A stretch of 64,000 nucleotides of DNA from Paraphoma chrysanthemicola (GCA_020744225.1 JAGMWG010000006.1:558001-622000); one strand, 5' to 3'; shown: positions 9,699 through 21,675, counted from the stretch's first letter. A program made the numbers and translations. The notes: generated from the sequence alone by a model not told the origin.

Positions 9699-10787
9699 TC
9701 ACATCTTCTTCAGCAACACCCGAATGAACCCATCCTGCTTGGCGCACTCCTTCGGAAACGTGCGACCACCGCGTGTATACTTGCAGAAAGCCATATACGA
9801 TTTAAACCTCAGGATCGCAATATCGGGGTTACGGCGGTGGTCAACCAGGTTGTAGAGGTTGGCCATGACCGGGCGGAGGGCCTAGATATATCAGCATCGC
9901 AGTCTAACTTCATGCTGGGTCGACTCACCTTCTTGCACTTGGTGATGGAGCAGGGAACGTCCTCAATACCCACATCCTGGCATAGCTGCTGCCAGTGACT
10001 CAGCTTGTCCATGCATGTACCATAGTGGAATGCGACCTCTGCTGTGAGGGCCTCGACTTGGCGTTCGCGCTTCGTTGTAGTAGCCCAGTTCTGGTGAGCT
10101 GCGAGGCGCGTGAATTCGGCCTTGAAGGTTGCGGCAGGGTTGGGCTCAAAGCCGACGAATTGGAGCCAGAAGCCGCTCACATCGCTTGTTGAGGGGTTTG
10201 GCGTTGGTCTGTATGTTGCTATTCTCGCTTCCAAGGTATCGATTGATGTGGGATTGGAGCGGGTGAAGCCAGCGGCAGTGCTGACCACGGGATCTTCGAT
10301 CGTGAGGGCTGACAGACCTATCTCCAGTCCTTCCTCGGCGGGGGGCGTGACGATGACCCCGCCATCGAGGGATTCGTTGGTGTCGAGAGAGTACACGGTT
10401 GGTGCGTCAGAGACGACGGAGTACGATGACAAGTCCGAGGCGGCAGATAAGCGGCGGGCGCGGCCAACAAGGGCAGACTTCCGAGATTCTCCAGACATGA
10501 TGATCGCGACTTCCTCCGGCGCGATCTCAGTGGTGGTTCCTGCATGCAGTCAGCGAAGTGGCACGTGAGATGGTTGCACAGGAATGCAACGTACTACCAG
10601 CCCCGTAGGAGTACGGCTCGTCGAAGCACAGCGACCAACACGCACGCCAATTCTGATCACCACCAACCCATCCTTTGGCCTTAGCTAGTCGCGCGAACTC
10701 GGCCTTGGGCTGTTTTGTTGTGTCGGGAGCAAAGCTTGTGCCTTCCGCCCAGAGCTCGAAGAGGTATTTCTGGTTCGCCGAAATCAT
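9699..10787 (-). CDS. WQxLC/CKK-signature family protein, long paralogue (C)
   Basis: Three exons, complement: 10787-10595, 10539-9929 and 9881-9699; introns 55 and 47 nt; 328 residues. The ATG at 10787 aligns with the start of paralogue B; an upstream in-frame extension reads as non-coding. N-terminal half-domain: LFELWAEGTSF, FARLAKAKGW, CFDEPY. Next comes a Ser/Thr-rich linker of about 90 residues. The main domain has FWLQFVGFEPNPAATFKAEF, LSHWQQLCQDVGIEDVP and SITKCKK, and after the phase 0 intron VMANLYNLVDHRR, YTRGGRTFP, a Lys-Gln-Asp-Gly turn and a terminal LLKKM. The signature is best preserved in this copy. The three genes sit head to tail with 500-600 base spacers, which fits tandem duplication. 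Confidence 0.8.
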
Positions 10788-11255
10788 AGTGTTAGCCAAG
10801 TAATCGGAGCTGAGAAACAGAAAGCAAATCGTAAAAGGCAGATTATGAGCGCGCGTGCTGCTGCTGTTCAAGAGTTGCAACGTGGAATAAATTGTTCCCA
10901 AGTATTTATGCAGGCAGCTTAGTGAGGTGTTGTGCTACCATGGTTCACCGCAAGCGGGGCGCAAACGCTTAAGGCTCACTTTCACGCGCCCACACTTCGG
11001 TGCAACATATTCCATTCTCACGCGAGGTCACATAATAGCACCTGTGGTATTTCTTTCGTTGATAAGCTCGATTGGTGCAGTATCTTGGACGCTAGCTGCA
11101 GTTTGTCAAACGAACTCATAGGTATTCCAACTGCTCTAGTCGGAGAGGGGCACCCCACAAGACTCGTGGACCGTGTACAAGCTCGGTCGCTCTATTTTGC
11201 GTCAGAAAAAATGGCATGTTGTCTGTAAAATTCGTACAAAAGCTTACAACCCTAG
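10788..11255. other. Intergenic, no gene seen
   Basis: Upstream region of paralogue C and downstream region of the orphan gene ending at 11256. No features found. Confidence 0.5.
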
Positions 11256-12151
11256 TCAGGCTCCATCGGTCCTGGCTCCATCAATCCAGAGCTTTGCTCT
11301 CCTCTTCGTGACCATGCTTGCATCTTCATCTTGCTTCCGTCCTCTTTTGCGCTCCCCGAGGCCCTGCGTGGGTCGGTTCTCCTTCCTAAGTGTGGAGCCA
11401 AGCTTGTACATACTCTCAGTCGCGCGTTGCTTTGCAGCGGCAAATTCAGCCCGTGCTCGGACCAGTGTGCTTTTGAGTGGCCTTATGGGAAATCGTGTTG
11501 GTTTCTTGATCTTCGCGGCAAGGTCTCTGCAGGACCTCTCGAGTTCGGCTGTTCTAGCCTTGGACGCCGGCGGATCCCATTGAGTCTCGTCTTCGAAAGA
11601 AGTTACGGAGAAAGTGCTATAGATTTGTTGGTATTGGAAGCATAACGATTGTGCGCACCTGACTTACCGGGATTGGGTTGGCTTGGATGAGATGAACGGG
11701 TTCGCAGTGGCAAGTTCGATCTTGCGAGATTTCTTGATCATGTCCGACACATAGCCCTCATCGACGGGCCGATACGCGGACGTGATTTTTGGCGTTTCTT
11801 GGTGAGCCATCTCGTTTGGAGCGTGGGCCTGAGGCGGCCGGAACGCAGAGCTCTGAACACTTAATCCAGAATTTTGCGCGTGAGCGTTGTCGCATTGAAG
11901 TTCGACGGGGGGATGCAAAGAGTAGTTATGTTTCGCGGCTAAAGGAAATTGACCGTTGCTCACAACACGTAGGTGCGTTTGTATAATTTGACCGCAAGGA
12001 TCTAGACCAATGTTAAGGTGAAAGAGGCCATAGTCGACACGAAAGTGCCCGCTGGTTCCCTAATTATAGTCGAGGTGAAAGACGTCCGGCCTGTACCTTC
12101 TCATTACCCAACATCGTGCCAGCTGCGGTCCGAAAGCATGGCGAAGGCCAT
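11256..12151 (-). CDS. Hypothetical basic protein, possibly nuclear
   Basis: Tentative three-exon model, complement: 12151-12108, 12051-11668 and 11616-11256; 262 residues. The 11667-11617 intron is strong (GTAAGT to CTATAG, phase 2). The first intron (GTAATG to ACCAG, 56 nt) is weaker; an ATG at about 12115 with a very short intron is an alternative. The middle exon is open far upstream of the first in-frame ATG-like codon, which is why a 5' exon is needed. The C-terminal half is helical and basic (RARAEFAAAKQRATESMYKL) and ends with two Lys/Arg clusters (ERKRGRKQDED, TKRRAKL) that could be a nuclear localisation signal. No family recognised. It begins about 150 bases past the stop of the regulator gene at 12301. 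Confidence 0.5.
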
Positions 12152-12300
12152 CAGGAGTATACGATCGAAGATGTCAAATTACAAGAATTGCTGCACATAT
12201 GTGCGCCTTATAGGCCGCTTCGTTATATATCAGTGAAAGGCAACCTGCTAGCGGCGAGGAAACGTCCTTGTCGTCGCTGAACATGCGTCTCATGGTCGGC

Positions 12301-15300
12301 TCAAGTTTGATGCGCATGATCGCTGGGAGTCCCTATATCTTGCGGGCCACGTCCAGATGAGACCTTCTCGAGTGCTTGAAGAAGAGCAATGTATTTCTTT
12401 GTGCGACCCCAGGCAGTGGACACGGAACCCAAGATCTTTCGACCCTCGCGCAAGACACGTGCTGGGCCTCGTGAGGAGTAGAGGTCTCCTACTCCGCTGA
12501 TATGTGCGTTCATATTCGATGGACCTCCCGAAAGAACAAAGAGCTGGACCATTTCGTCGTCGTTTGGGCGATCCAGATGGATAAATGTCGGCATTCCATC
12601 GATGTCGGATATTGGCGATGGTCTATCCTCCACGTCCTGTGTGCTTGAGTAGATGTCCCTGGCATGCCCTCCATTCTGATTAGTTGATGTATTCGAGTTG
12701 CTCTCTTTTGGTGCTCTTGCTGCATATGAGCTGTATGCCCACATCATCAACGTTGCCAGATATACGGCGTGTGGCTCGTAGAAGGCTTTGCAACTGTATC
12801 TTCGAACGTGCCAAAAAAGGCAACCGCAGTGTAAAACAGCAAGTCTCGCTTTGTACTGATCCCGCTGTGCCCAATTAAGTACGTCGTGTTCAGCCTCAGT
12901 GATCTGTTGACCGCTGAACGCGTCTGTTCCCGCCAAGACGAAATTCGGCGACACGGACGCGATGGAAGTCGCTAGTGTTTGGATTTGATCGAACGGTGCG
13001 AGCAGTACCGTTCTTGAGAAATGCAGGTGCATTACGGTGGGGTGTTCGGCTCCGGCTTGTAAAGCGATGGTTGCGTTTGCTGCCCAATGCAAGACATCGA
13101 CGCAATCAAGGGCAGCATTTCGCCAGCTGCTGAGCAAAGACTGGCCGTTAGCATCGAGCACCGTTGTGTTCTTTCGGGCACTTCGCTCGTCGAGAGCTTG
13201 CTGCATTGATGGCACCCACTTTCCAAGCGGTCTGGCGAAGCAATCTTTGAGCTGAAAGATCTCCCGATAGACTCCATGGAGCAGGATGACATGGCTGAAC
13301 TGGCTCAAGTCAGGCCTCGCTTGCTTATCACGAAAAAGTTGTGTAAGTGCTGTGGATAGTGAAGGTACGTCTGAGCAAGTTAGCTTTGTTTGCAGGGCAA
13401 GTAATGAGAGCATACTGTGTGCGAGCTCAGGTAGCATGGCGAAATCGTCTGAATTTGTGGTCGCCCATAGCATATCATTCGGCAATGAACATTCTCCCAT
13501 ATCGGGCCGCATAAGAGGCCGTTGTGAATGGTGGTATACTGACATGCAGTCTAGCAACTATCAAAAGCCTGATCAGCTTAGACGCTCCTCTATTCAGATA
13601 AATGACTTACCCAGACAGTATATCCAATCCGTCGTTTGCATTCAGTAAGTAGCGCTTTTCGCCAAGTTGTGCTAGGATTATGGTCCATGGTTGTGCGATC
13701 GTTATCGCTCATGCTCAGTGAGGCATTCAGGAAGCCTGACGAGCGCACCAGCTCGACCAAGGCACCGTGCTGACCTCTTGCTAATTTGAGCAATTTGGCA
13801 GATCCGAAGTATAACAGGCCGATTTGATTCAGACTCAAAGCTTGAGCCACTGCAATCTCGTGACTGCCCTCTTCTGTAGAATGCGCTTCCCAGCCGTCAA
13901 GTTCAATCGTTAAAGCTCTATGCAGCATAAGATGCAAGGGTTCCACGCAGTTGGAGAACTCGTCGGCTTCTGCATATTGGCATCCAACAGCGCAAATTGC
14001 TAGTGCAAGGATCCAGTGGTCATGCAATGGAACCACACGATTATGGACGATTGGAACTATTGGGTCGAAATAGTCGAAATATAGCATCGCGAATAGATTC
14101 AGTGCCGCAAGACTCGGAAAATTCGGACTGTTGAACCTGGGAAATACGTCGTGATCGTTGAGGCAGAGCTTGCCAAATTGCCATAGTAGAATTTCATACA
14201 TTGTGGAGCCAAGTATCGGTTCAGTAGACGCATGACTACCGCTAGGAGCGAAATCACTTTCGAGGGCTATCTGGCTTGTATCCGGAAATCCAACATTGTC
14301 TGCAGCTTCTTGTTTACTGTCCATCAAGTCGGCAAGGGGCGTGAGGGGAGTCGCGCTCGGTACAAGACGACTAGACCTCCTTCCGCGAATAGTGCATGGC
14401 ATTCTGGCACCATTCGAGCTTGTGGCGTACAAGCCTCCTGGTTCTGACCTCGTCAACTTGAGCTGCGATACAATTGCCGAATTTTGGCCCGAAGGAGTGT
14501 CAGAAGACGCCATTTGCCAGGGAGTAGCGACGCGAGATGCATAGCGAACTTGTGATTGGGCCTGACTGTGAATATTTGATCCCATTGAGCCAACTCCTGG
14601 TGGTATTGCAATATCAAGAGGAGAAACCGACGCCGTGGTGGGAGGAAATAATCCAAGAGAGCTGATATCAAGTCCTAGGATGTTGTCGTAGTCAATTGAG
14701 ATTGAGTCATCATTTGGCAGCCAGTTCAGCGAAAAATCCATATCCGGCTGGAGATTGGAGACTCCCATTGCGGGAACATCGAATGGTCCGGGATGCTGCA
14801 TTTCATACGGAACAGAAGCTCGAGGGTGATCATTGGTTGCAGGAATGCCGGAAGAATGATGTGAAGCAGCTGGCACCGACTCTCCAACCACGGGCTGGGT
14901 CCTAAGATCGGACGCCTGAGTGGCCGTCACGGCAGATAATTGAACCATTTGATCATGAGATTGAAGCCGACCTTGAGCGCGGGCGTTGCTCCGTGATTGG
15001 GGATAGATGCAGAGAAGACTCTTCGTCAAGCATCTTTGGCAGGGATGACTTTTTGTGCACCTTTCTCTCGCTTTTGCACATTCGGTGCAGGCCCGTTTTG
15101 ATCCTGTGTCTGGTCCTTCTGGCGTGAGAGCGGCAATATGAACAGCCTCATGGCGGCGAAGGACATCGCTGTAGGTGTTATCAGATCATACATGCTGTTG
15201 CTTAAGTGATCGTCCTCACCTCCTGGTAAATACTTTGTCGCACGTAGAGCAAGGGAATCGTCCATAATTGTCGTGAATACGTTCGTGTCGCTTGAGGTGC

Positions 15301-15353
15301 TCTAGCCGCTTGAATGTGCGGTTGCACCGCACGCATGTGTTGCCAGTTTCCAT
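12301..15353 (-). CDS. Transcription factor with C2H2 fingers and a Zn2Cys6 cluster
   Basis: Three exons, complement: 15353-15220, 15168-13611 and 13557-12301; 982 residues. Two C2H2 fingers come first (C7, C10, H23, H27 and C35, C38, H51, H55; the second is split by intron 1). A Zn2Cys6 cluster follows directly (C72, C75, C82, C88, C91, C98). A long Ser/Pro/Gln-rich region and a fungal transcription-factor-like central domain fill the rest; the tryptophan in RRIGYTVW at the exon 2 end and LLDCM after it match that domain's pattern. The C-terminal segment ends with a VLREGRKIL helix typical of these hybrid regulators. It would act in the nucleus as a DNA-binding regulator. Lying next to a sugar transporter and GH127, it may control them, but that is inference. 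Confidence 0.85.
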
Positions 15354-16222
15354 GGCGCGCGTCTTGAGTGAGTTCAGATGTCTGGCCTCCTCGATAGGGT
15401 CCCGGCCTATGTTCCAAGGGCGCAGGCTAGGTGGAGACGACGAATCTTGCGTTGATCGAACATAGCAATGTCACTCCTTCGATGCAGCAGTATTGGTGGC
15501 GACATAACGCGTGGAGCTGGATGAAATCTGATGATGCATGCATGTATTTGCATCACTGGGCTGCTTTTGGCTATCCCAAGGGGTCAAATGCGACTACTCT
15601 GAAAGTAGCTTAGATCGGCGCTATCGGCCACAACGCCGATGGCAAAAGGCACCCCAAACACCTCGCAGACTACTAGTCGTATGTCATCGCCAATCATGAC
15701 GACCGGAAATGTATACGAATGCAGACTTCGCTCCGCCCTGCTAGAACGGACGCGATCTTAAAGTTCGTCGGGGCACCCACGCGACTCCGAAGCCAGTTTA
15801 CCAAGCCTTTCCTTAGCTCCTGGAACATTCCGTCCCCGTATATTCGAAGTTTATTTTGACTGAAGTGCGACTATATGCGGGTACTATTATGGTCAAGTCT
15901 GTGAAATTATTGTAGTAGCTAGGAGGGCTTCAGTGCATTCTAGAGTTTGCGCCACGGCCATAGGTACGTGCGAGGCCCTTCTGGAGTATGCCATCAAAAT
16001 TGGTGGATACGCCGCTCTAGTCCATCCGCGATTACGGACTAAGGAGAATGAAGAAAGGTGATGCTTTGATTTTGTCGTTATAGAGATATCGCTTTCATAC
16101 AAGGATTGCCATCACCAACTGTTCAGAAAACCACGACTTCAAAAAAAGTACCGAAACCGGCTTCCTTGCTTGGGACTACAGTCAGCCTCAGTAGCTTTCT
16201 CCTATGTGGCCAATGCGTATGC
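15354..16222. other. Intergenic, regulator promoter side
   Basis: No gene supported. It contains the upstream region of the regulator and the 3' flank of the transporter. Plus-strand frames at 16106-16511 are antisense to the transporter's last exon. Confidence 0.5.
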
Positions 16223-17938
16223 TCAGAGAGCTTTTTCGAGATCTCCAATCACGTTCATGGAGCTTTTATTCCCGACATCTTCGTGATGGCCTACGCTTGC
16301 GTGGTTGTAAGTAGTACCTTTGGGGAGGTCTGCTTCCTGCTCGCCAAGTTCTACAGCATCCATCTCTCCGAAAATTCTGTCCATTCTTTCAAGAGATACT
16401 CCCTTTGTCTCTGGTAAGATAAAGTATACAGAGATCTTATTCCGTCGTTGTCAGCACCAGTTTAGGATCGCTCCGCTGTGGACATTGAACTTACAAGAAG
16501 CACTGTGTTGAGACAAAACAATAGCCAGTAGCTTTTACCTCCGACCTGAGAATTGAATCTCGGCCATGGCTGCGTGAGCGCCAACAAGCAGACTGTCTGG
16601 CCCAGCAGCGAAAAGCCAAAAGCTTTGTCACGGACCTCCTGTGGAAAGATCTCGGATGCGATCGCAGGCGGTATTGGGCCATTCGACCAACAGTAGGTCA
16701 TACCGACGATGAAGAGCATTGCCACTTCTACAATTGCGGCTGCTCTATTGCTATTATCCGGAAAAGCGGTCGTCAATGACGATAATATGAGCAGCGCAAG
16801 AGCTTGAATAGCAAAGCCGGCTAAGAGAAGCGCTCTACGCCCATAGCGATCGACAGTGAACGTATTGACGAGCACAATCACGAGCTGCAGCGCAGCCTGG
16901 ATCCCGTTGATCGATAAGGCTTGGCTGCCTTGGTCCCAGCCCAATGATCGGTAGATGATCGCAGCATACATGGTTAGAGCTGCTATACCACCGGCTTGCT
17001 GGAGTGCAGTGGCATAAAGACCATACAGGAGACGTTTGCGCATCCCCTTCGACTTGAAAAGGCCTTTGTATCCGGTATCAAACCTTGACCGAGCGTGGTG
17101 TGCGGCAATGAGCTCGTGAAACTCGGTACGCACATGATCTGAGTCCGGATTACCCATCCGAAGCTTGCAGAGCACCCGCAATACCCGATCGTGATTATCA
17201 GGTTGCTTCTCCAGGAGCCATCGAGGAGATTCAGGGTACCAGAAGCTTATAATTATGAAGAGGATACCAATCGGGATCTGTAACAGGTTTGACACCCGCC
17301 AAGCGACATTATACGGGGATTTGTGGAAGCTCATGCCATATCCCGCCCAAAATGCGATTAAAGTTCCTAATTGATCTGCAAGAGGCAGAGGTGAGATTAG
17401 CTTATGTTTGCACTTCGTCTGAGAGAACTTACAGCCGAACTGAGCGACAGTACCGACGAAGCTACCTCGTAGCTTGCGAGGCGCACATTCGGCGACGTAT
17501 AGAGAGGTGGCAATGTACACGCAACCGAAGCCGAGACCTGTCATAAGTCGTCCAAGTAACAGCACACCATATGTATTCGGAACGCTCTGGACCACAACGC
17601 CGAGTATCATGAAGGAGATTGAGATGCGAATTGCCCATAGTCGTCCAACGAGATTTGCCAGTGTTCCACCGACGAACAGCTGTGCCAGGCCGGTGCTGGC
17701 CCATGGAACGGCTGCGATTGTCCCAGTGCGGTCCGCATCTACATTGTAATACTCGACAAACTGCTGGTCTGCTAGAATTACGGTCATGATACCTAGATGC
17801 TTAGTTCTAGTCTCTGCATCTGGAACATCGGTACTTACCGGCATCGTACCCATTGAAACAGGTCGCAAGGACCATGCCGTATAGTAACAGCGCCGCATAC
17901 CGGTCAGTATCGGGCAGGAAAGTTTCGAGGAAGCCCAT
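16223..17938 (-). CDS. MFS sugar-porter transporter
   Basis: Four exons, complement: 17938-17839, 17792-17433, 17375-16495 and 16435-16223; 517 residues, the normal size for the sugar porter family. The open frame reaching 18012 starts at a GTG and ignores intron 1, so the real start is the ATG at 17938 (MGFLETFLPDTDRYAALLLY). Family marks: a Gly-Tyr-Asp in helix 1 (NGYDAG), LLGRLMTGLGFG with the conserved Gly-Arg, PESPRWLLEK after helix 6, VDRYGRRALLLAG after helix 8, and FILPETKGVSLERMDRIFG after helix 12. Twelve membrane helices are expected, in the plasma membrane. The substrate cannot be read from sequence. It is divergent from GH127, with a shared upstream region, which suggests uptake of the sugar that enzyme releases. 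Confidence 0.9.
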
Positions 17939-18389
17939 TTCGTTTCAACTGCCGCAACGCAAGCAAGTGCGATGGTCCTACCCCATGGGGTCGGACGTGC
18001 TAAATATCGCACAGGAGATCGAATGCTGGGGAAAGTGTGGAGTGCACAGTCCCGATGGGATGGATCGAGTGAAGAACAGCTTCAGGCTAGCGTACAAGGA
18101 TGGAAACCCCGCACTTTCAATCGAATCCACATCCCCGGGTCTTTGAACGTGGTGAGGGAGGATGTACCAGCATTATTCGTAGGTGGCGGCAAACGCTCCG
18201 GTGGGCGTGGCCGTGCCGAGGTTTGGTCCTCCGGTGGGCCAGCCTCCCAATCGGGAGCAACCTGCCTCATGGTCGCTACAAGACTGAGACCACAAGACAG
18301 AGCAACCTGAAGAACTTCGCAGTCTATTCGGCATCTCAGAACCTTCATGTCTCTTGTACCATCAATTAGCCTACCAACAACGTCTCATC
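17939..18389. promoter_or_regulatory. Shared divergent promoter of transporter and GH127
   Basis: The 451 bases between the two ATGs contain no gene. Both genes are transcribed away from it, so shared control is likely. I do not see a clear TATA box or a named binding site. Confidence 0.5.
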
Positions 18390-20456
18390 ATGGCACACCC
18401 TCAGACAGCCTTTCGCCACACATCTTTCAACAGCGGGACTTTGCTGGCAGCAAGGCGCGACACGATTGCGAGAACAACAATCAAGACACAACTAGACCAG
18501 TTCCGCACCACGGGCCGTTACAATTGCTTCGAGCTGAAGTGGCACCCAACCTATGACGACAAATCGCAGTGGCCCGTGCCTAAGCACCTATTCTGGGATA
18601 GCGACATCGCCAAATGGATAGAAGGTGCATGTTACTTTCTCAGCAGTCACTATGACGAAGAGATTGATGCAGCTGTCAAATATATGGTCGAAACCATCAG
18701 GAGCGCTCAACAAGCTGATGGCTACCTGAATCTGCACTACATTGTCGTTGATCCTGGTGGACGATGGTCAAATTTGCGAGATATGCATGAGTTGTACGTT
18801 TGTGGTTAGAGCCTCAAACACCCTTCGGCTGACCGAGCCCTGTTTAGGTACAACTGCGGTCACCTGATTGAAGCGGCGCTGGCACACAGGAATTACTACA
18901 ACAACGACAAACTACTTGAGCCTATGGTGAAGTATGTGAGTCTAATCAGCAGTCTTTTTGGGCCACAAGAGGGCAAGTTGCACGGTTACCCGGGACATCC
19001 CGAGATTGAACTCGCCCTATTACGCCTTCACACAGCTACAGGCAGCAAAGAAGCGTACGACCTTTCGAGATACTTCATTGAAGAACGTGGGAATCCTGCT
19101 GGCCAAGAAGGCAAACAGTATTACGACTGGGAAGCTGAGAAGAGGGGCGACAATCCCTGGAAAAGGCCAGATCACTATCCTGAAGCAGGAGACCACTGGT
19201 ATAATCAGTCCCATGTCCCAATTCTGCAGCAGCCGACAATAGAAGGCCACTCGGTTCGTGCTCTATACCTCTTGACGGCAGTGGCAGACTTGCTGTGCGT
19301 CGAACGAACAAGTAGCCATCAGCTAGACAAGACTGATCAATGGTATGCAGCATTGTCGCGCCTATGGAATAACATGGTTGACCAAAAGATGTACATCACC
19401 GGCGGAGTCGGCGCGATCAATCAATGGGAAGGCTTCGGCATCAACTACTTTCTGCCACAATCCACGGATGAAGGAGGCTGTTACGCTGAAACCTGCGCCT
19501 CAATCGCCGTTATGTTCCTGGCTGAGAGGATGCTTAAGCTCGATCTGGACGGACGCTACGGCGACATCATGGAACTGTGTCTTTATAACAACGTCATGAC
19601 CGCCATGAGTCTAGACGGGAAAGCATTTACCTATGTCAACCAACTTGGTAGCTCTGAGAAAGACAAGAGTGGACGCGAGGATTGGTTTTGGTGCGCATGC
19701 TGCCCGCCGAACTTCACGCGGTTGTTTGGCAGTCTGGGCGGGTACCTCTGGCATTTCAGCGAAAAGGACAAAGACATATTAATCAATGTACATCTGTACA
19801 CTTCAGCAACGCTAAGTTTTAACTCCAGCGCCGGCCCTGTCGAGCTCAAGATGACATCTACTTGGCCTTGGGAGGGCAAGATCTCTTTCGCGCTTCGCCA
19901 ACCCGACCGCATCAACACTACCGTAAAGCTTCGCATTCCAGCCTGGTGCGACGAGCAGTTTATTCTCTCTGCGCCATCAAAATCCACCGTCATCTCCAAT
20001 GGCTACCTCACGCTCGATCCCACTTGCCTATCCACCAACCCTGCCTTTACTCTGCAGATCCAGGGCTTCGAACCACGCTTCATCCAACCACACCCGTACA
20101 CCAATCAATCCACACTTAGTCTCGCACGCGGTCCAATCATATACTGTCTTGAAGACGCACATAACCCTTGGGAAACGAACCACTTCAAAGACGTAGTGCT
20201 CAGCGCCGACCAAACAGTGAAAGAAGAATCGCGCATACACGAGCCGAGTGGAGAGAAGTATGTTGCGCTGAAAGGTACAGTGAGTACAAGGTCGCTGGTG
20301 AATTGGCAGTCTAAGAGTCCAGGACAGGATCCGGCGGCGAGGGTAGAGAAGGTACAGGTAGGTGAGTATAAGGAGGCTGTTTTTGTGCCGTACTACATGC
20401 GTGCAAATAGCGGTGGGAAGGGGCATATGCGTGTTGGTCTCAGTAGTGTGGGATAG
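18390..20456 (+). CDS. GH127 beta-L-arabinofuranosidase
   Basis: Two exons, 18390-18793 and 18848-20456; intron 54 nt (GTACGT to TTTAG with a CTGAC branch); 670 residues, usual for the family (formerly DUF1680). GH127 enzymes hydrolyse beta-L-arabinofuranosidic bonds using a zinc-bound cysteine nucleophile. The zinc-site residues of the characterised bacterial enzyme (one Glu, three Cys) have visible equivalents: E349 and C351 in CYAETCASIA, and C419-C420 in WFWCACCPPN. The N-terminal repeat region shows HLFWDSDIAKWIEGACYFL and the MHELYNCGHLIEAALAH stretch that spans the splice. No signal peptide is seen, so the enzyme is probably intracellular. That fits a model in which short arabinosides are imported first. 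Confidence 0.9.
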
Positions 20457-21018
20457 TAATTTTCAGCCTGTGTTGTTGAAGAAGAGTGGCAGGGCCCTGC
20501 TTATGTGGGCGAACATAGCGCCGGTCATCCCAGTCATCGCGGTTATCACGATCCTTTCGCCTTCTATTGTCGTGTCCTGCCCGCCGAAAAGAGTGAGCAT
20601 GTGCAGCCGACTTGCCTTCCTTACCAAGCAGCTCTCTACCAAGCAGTGCCGCCTCTCCTTTCGGTATCCCTCGCTCCGCATTCGCCGCACGCCGGTCATA
20701 TGCCGCTTCTCGATCGTTGCGAAATGCGTGACCATACTCACAGTACATGGGCTTACCACATCCCGACAATGTCCAATAGACTTACAGTTCGGCATGATAT
20801 GCACTACTGGACGCTGTGGACCAGTGACGCCAGGAATATGGAACAAACCGGTCGTTGTGTGAACCATTCCATGCTGACACTTTGTTTCGGACTTTCTCAT
20901 CACCTAAGCCTTCCAGGCTTGACAAGTATCTTTCGCCGATGAATACCTGTCATCACTCGTGGCAGATTTTGCAGTCAAACACATCTGTCGAGCGTGCCCC
21001 GGCGCAGGTTCCTTTCAT
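20440..21018 (-). pseudogene. Orphan ORF interrupted by three in-frame stops
   Basis: From the ATG at 21018 to the stop at 20440 a single frame of 193 codons runs through, broken only by adjacent TGA TGA near 20950-20955 and one TAA at 20782-20784. Coding-like segments flank each stop: FDCKICHE before the first; IGERYLSSLEGLGDEKVRN and WRHWSTASSSAYHAEL in the middle; CGKPMYCEYGHAFRND and a Lys/Arg/Asp-rich tail at the end. The Cys pairs look like a zinc-binding pair of knuckles. All three stops could come from single C-to-T changes (CGA, CGA, CAA). The TAA sits in a GTAAGT, so an unrecognised intron is an alternative, but no in-phase acceptor at normal distance is present. Its 3' end overlaps the GH127 3' end by 17 bases. 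Confidence 0.4.
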
Positions 21019-21675
21019 AGTCCTCGGAAGACTGCTACTAGTCGTGTACGTCAGGGATCGTGACGGCAGTGGTAACGTTAATAGGTAGCTTATCCTTGAT
21101 CCTGGAGGTATACAACAGAGCACGACTAATTGTTCATGTAGGAGGCTGAAGACATGCACCAGTCCAAGTGCTGTCACTAGAGGGTAGTTCTTGAGACGAA
21201 GGTAGGCAGGGAACAACATTGTAGTGACCGAAATTGTAGCGAGCTTTGGAGTATCATGGATTCATCCAGTATCTTGACCTCACATCTATGGCTGACATGC
21301 ACATAAATGAATTTTCTGCGATCAAGGAGAGTCTCATCTCGAAAGCTTAGGACGCGCACGTCTAATGAGATCATTCTAGTATTGTACCACGTTCGCGCGA
21401 AACATCGGCTGCTCGTGTTGAAGCCAGGAGAGTCAACTTCGGTGGCCTTGAAGAGCACCGACTGGAAGCTGCGCGCGACTCATGTAGCCACGCTCGACAC
21501 TTGGGATAACTGCCAATATGTTGATCATTATACGCATATCACTAGTACATGATGCATGAGTCCGCGATTACACACTATTCAAAAGTCGTCAGTGTTGGTA
21601 GAGTTGTCATGAAGAAGTGGAACAAGTAATGACAAATGCTATTGCGACACACAGGAAAATCTATGTTACGCTCGC
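21019..21675. other. Intergenic, no gene seen
   Basis: Short frames only. No repeat or RNA gene recognised. Confidence 0.5.
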
